DNA of 64,000 nucleotides, from positions 17,945,001 to 18,009,000 of the forward strand of contig JANCRA010000017.1 of NCBI GenBank assembly GCA_024362935.1. The letters are read 5' to 3'. The stretch comes from Setophaga petechia (lineage: Eukaryota; Chordata; Aves; Passeriformes; Parulidae). Below the pieces are notes generated by a model that ran no database searches, was not told where the DNA came from, and was given only the letters and a program-made list of their open reading frames with translations. Positions 61,799-64,000 of the stretch are shown here, piece by piece. Each line of letters begins with the position of its first letter. Position 1 is the first letter of the stretch. Made by a program: the position numbers and the translations under genes.

Positions 61799-62780
61799 TT
61801 GAGGTTTTTATGGGATTTGAGGGGGTGTTTGGGGTTGGGTTGGGGACACTCCATTGGGGTTTTTATGGGATTGGAGCAGGTGTTTGGGATTGGGCTGTAG
61901 ATACTCCATTGGGGTTTTTATGGGATTTGAGGGGGTGTTTAGGGTTGGGATGGGTATACTACACTGGGGTTTTTATGGGATTTGAGGGGGTGTTTGTGGT
62001 TGGGCTGGGGATGCTCCATTGGGGTTTTTATGGGATTTGAGGGGTGTTTGGGGTTGGGATGGGTATACTACACTGGGGTTTTTATGGGATTGGAGCAGGT
62101 GTTTGTGGTTGGGCTGGGGATGCTCCATTGGGGTTTTTATGGGATTGGAGCAGGTGTTTGTGGTTGGGATCTGGACTCTCCATTGGGGTTTTTATGGGAT
62201 TTGAGGGTTGTTTGGGATTGGGCTGGGGACTCTCCATTGGGATTTTTATGGGATTTGAGGGGTGTTTGGGGCTGGGTTGGGGACACTCCATGGGGGTTTT
62301 TATGGGGTTTTAGGGGGTATTTGGGGTTGGGCTGGGGACTCTCCATTGGGGTTTTTATGGGATTTGAGGGGCTGTTTGGGGTTGGGCTCTAGATACTCCA
62401 TTGGGGTTTTTATGGGATTGGAGCAGGTGTTTGTGGTTGGGCTGGGGATGCTTCATTGGGGTTTTTATGGGATTGGAGCAGGTGTTTGTGGTTGGGCTGG
62501 GGATGCTTCATTGGGGTTTTTATGGGATTGGAGCAAGTGTTTGTGGTTGGGCTGGGGATGCTTCATTGGGGTTTTTATGGGATTGGAGCAGGTGTTTGTG
62601 GTTGGGGACACTCCATTGGGGTTTTTATGGGATTTGAGGGGGTGTTTGTGGTTGGGCTAGGGACTCTCCATTGGGGTTTTTATGGGATTGGAGCAGGTGT
62701 TTGTGGTTGGGCTGGGGATGCTCCATTGGGGTTTTTATGGGGTTTGAGGGGGTGTTTGGGGCTGGGCTGGGGACACTCAG
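61799..62780 (+). repeat. 55-bp G-rich minisatellite, 18 units
   Basis: Eighteen copies of a 53-56-bp unit, each with GGGGTTTTTATGGGATT, then a GAGGGGGTGTTTGGGG or GGAGCAGGTGTTTGTGG variant and a GGGCTGGGGA-CTCCATT end. Two sub-types (GATTTGAGG and GATTGGAGCAGG) are interspersed, with higher-order blocks at 62,380-62,600. Plus-strand frames of 60-136 codons through it are by-products of the repeat. Confidence 0.95.
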
Positions 62781-64000
62781 GTGAGGGGAATATTCTGGCA
62801 CTGCTGTGAAACAAGTGCAACCATGGAGATTGTGAGAGCCTGGAGCTCCCAGAAACTGCAGCCTAATAATTACTGAAATTAACATCATTATTTCAAATTA
62901 AGAAGCATTAAAATAATATTACACTGGCAAATAGGTAACCCAGTGAAATTAAAAGAAAACCTGCATGGAGCTACTTTGAATAAAGTCAATATTAAAAGAG
63001 ATTTCTTCAAAAACTTCCCTAAGCCATCTAGCCCCCTTCACTAACTTAATTATTGGAGCAGATGTGGAGAAATGTTATTAGAAAAAAGAAAAGTGAGCAC
63101 TTTAGATAGTCTAAAGCACTTTAGATAGTCTAAAGCACTTTAGACAGTCTTCTTTCTCTTTTCTTTTTTCCTTGCTCTTTTTTTTAAATCTAGAATTGTT
63201 TAGCTCTACAAATGAATTTAGATGGTAGAAGGTTTTCCATTTCTTTCACAATATATCTAAATGAAACAGATCAATACCCTAAAAATAAAATAAAATACAA
63301 TAAATAAAATACAATAAATAAAATGCCTTGCCAGCCATCCCTGCATTGCTGTAAGTAGCTCTCTCAGAAGCTGCAGTGAGCTTTCCCCTCTCAACTGAAA
63401 TATTCAGTTTTAGGGTTTGTACTGTCAACCATCAGATCTCTTGATAAATTTTGTTATGAGAGAAATAATGTGGATCCCTTCTGACAAGGAACAAACAGCC
63501 CAGACACAGAACATGGTATCACATCCCAAAGGGATGACAAACTTATTCTCTGTAAGTCTCCTTCTTTAATTTAATTCTATCAAGAATTGCAATTTCCAAA
63601 TCTTTTATCAAAACAGACAAGTTAATAAAAAACCAACATAAAGTGAAATTAATATTAAAAAACTTACTAAAAATCACCAAAAAAAAGATGTTTAATTTTG
63701 TCTCATATGTAATACTTTTGTATACCAATGGAATATGTTCTGGGGGTAAAAACAACAGTGTGAATAAAACATTCTGAATAAGAGAAAAGGCCATGGAGCC
63801 CAAAGAGGACTGGCCTGGCAGGGCAGGTTCTGCCCCAGGATGGTGCCTGAGGGATGCAGCCTCTCCCTGTGACCCTGTGACTCCCAGCCCTGCAGGCTGA
63901 GCCTGGCACAGCTCAGTGCCCTGAAATTCTCATTCCTCAGCCCCAATGCCCAGCCCAGCCCTCCAGGTTCCAGTGTGGATATTCCACTGACACTGCTCAG
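62781..64000. other. Non-coding DNA with small simple repeats
   Basis: Includes a 19-bp repeat with an internal inverted repeat (CTTTAGATAGTCTAAAG) in about 2.5 copies at 63,097-63,149, and an AATAAAATACAATAAATAAA-type microsatellite at 63,280-63,323. The last 220 bp are GC-richer. No gene was recognised. Confidence 0.5.

Noticed and set aside
61756..62809. Long Gly/Trp-rich plus-strand frames
   Set aside because: Overlapping frames on both strands all follow the 55-bp minisatellite period; no start context, domain or splice signal supports a gene.

Overview
The window reads as vertebrate nuclear DNA, most probably from a bird and likely a songbird. It is AT-rich and non-coding, with CR1 LINE tails (6.5, 30.4-31.2, 33.7, 45.4 and 47.5 kb), avian-type LTR elements and many local minisatellites. 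I see no convincing host exon, tRNA, rRNA, CRISPR array or bacterial-style gene organisation. The species, chromosome and host gene cannot be read from the sequence. Family names given here come from remembered consensus features, not from a search.

The main feature is a 6-kb endogenous retrovirus on the minus strand (13,527-19,497). Its two 345-bp LTRs look identical by eye and it is bounded by a 6-bp target duplication (TATATA). It has a tRNA-Trp-like primer site with one extra base and a polypurine tract next to the 3' LTR. In viral order (right to left) it holds: 5' LTR, primer site, splice donor, gag matrix/PSAP region, an unassigned AT-rich kilobase, a capsid piece, RNase H, integrase zinc finger, a decayed integrase C-terminus, a splice-acceptor/arginine-rich leader, alpharetrovirus-like env surface pieces, the start of a fusion peptide, then a second, better preserved integrase C-terminus, a short env signal peptide, the polypurine tract and the 3' LTR. 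Integrase therefore lies downstream of env, which is not normal retroviral order. The element looks like a defective mosaic of two lineages that was mobilised recently in trans.

Two copies of another LTR family lie at about 622-1443 (+) and 30,467-31,099 (-). They share colinear blocks, but a different internal segment has been tandemly amplified in each. The second copy sits inside a CR1 fragment with a 4-bp GTGG duplication.

Other structure: a purine-rich array of about 26 units carrying GC-box and ATAAAAG-like motifs (27.3-28.07 kb), a 98-bp triplication (32.7-33.0 kb), a 600-bp AT-rich 23-bp array (49.07-49.67 kb), a probable LTR fragment with a 19-bp repeat (58.7-59.2 kb), and an 18-unit G-rich 55-bp minisatellite (61.8-62.78 kb). 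The remaining sequence is intergenic or intronic, with a few stretches that resemble regulatory conserved elements but cannot be tested here.
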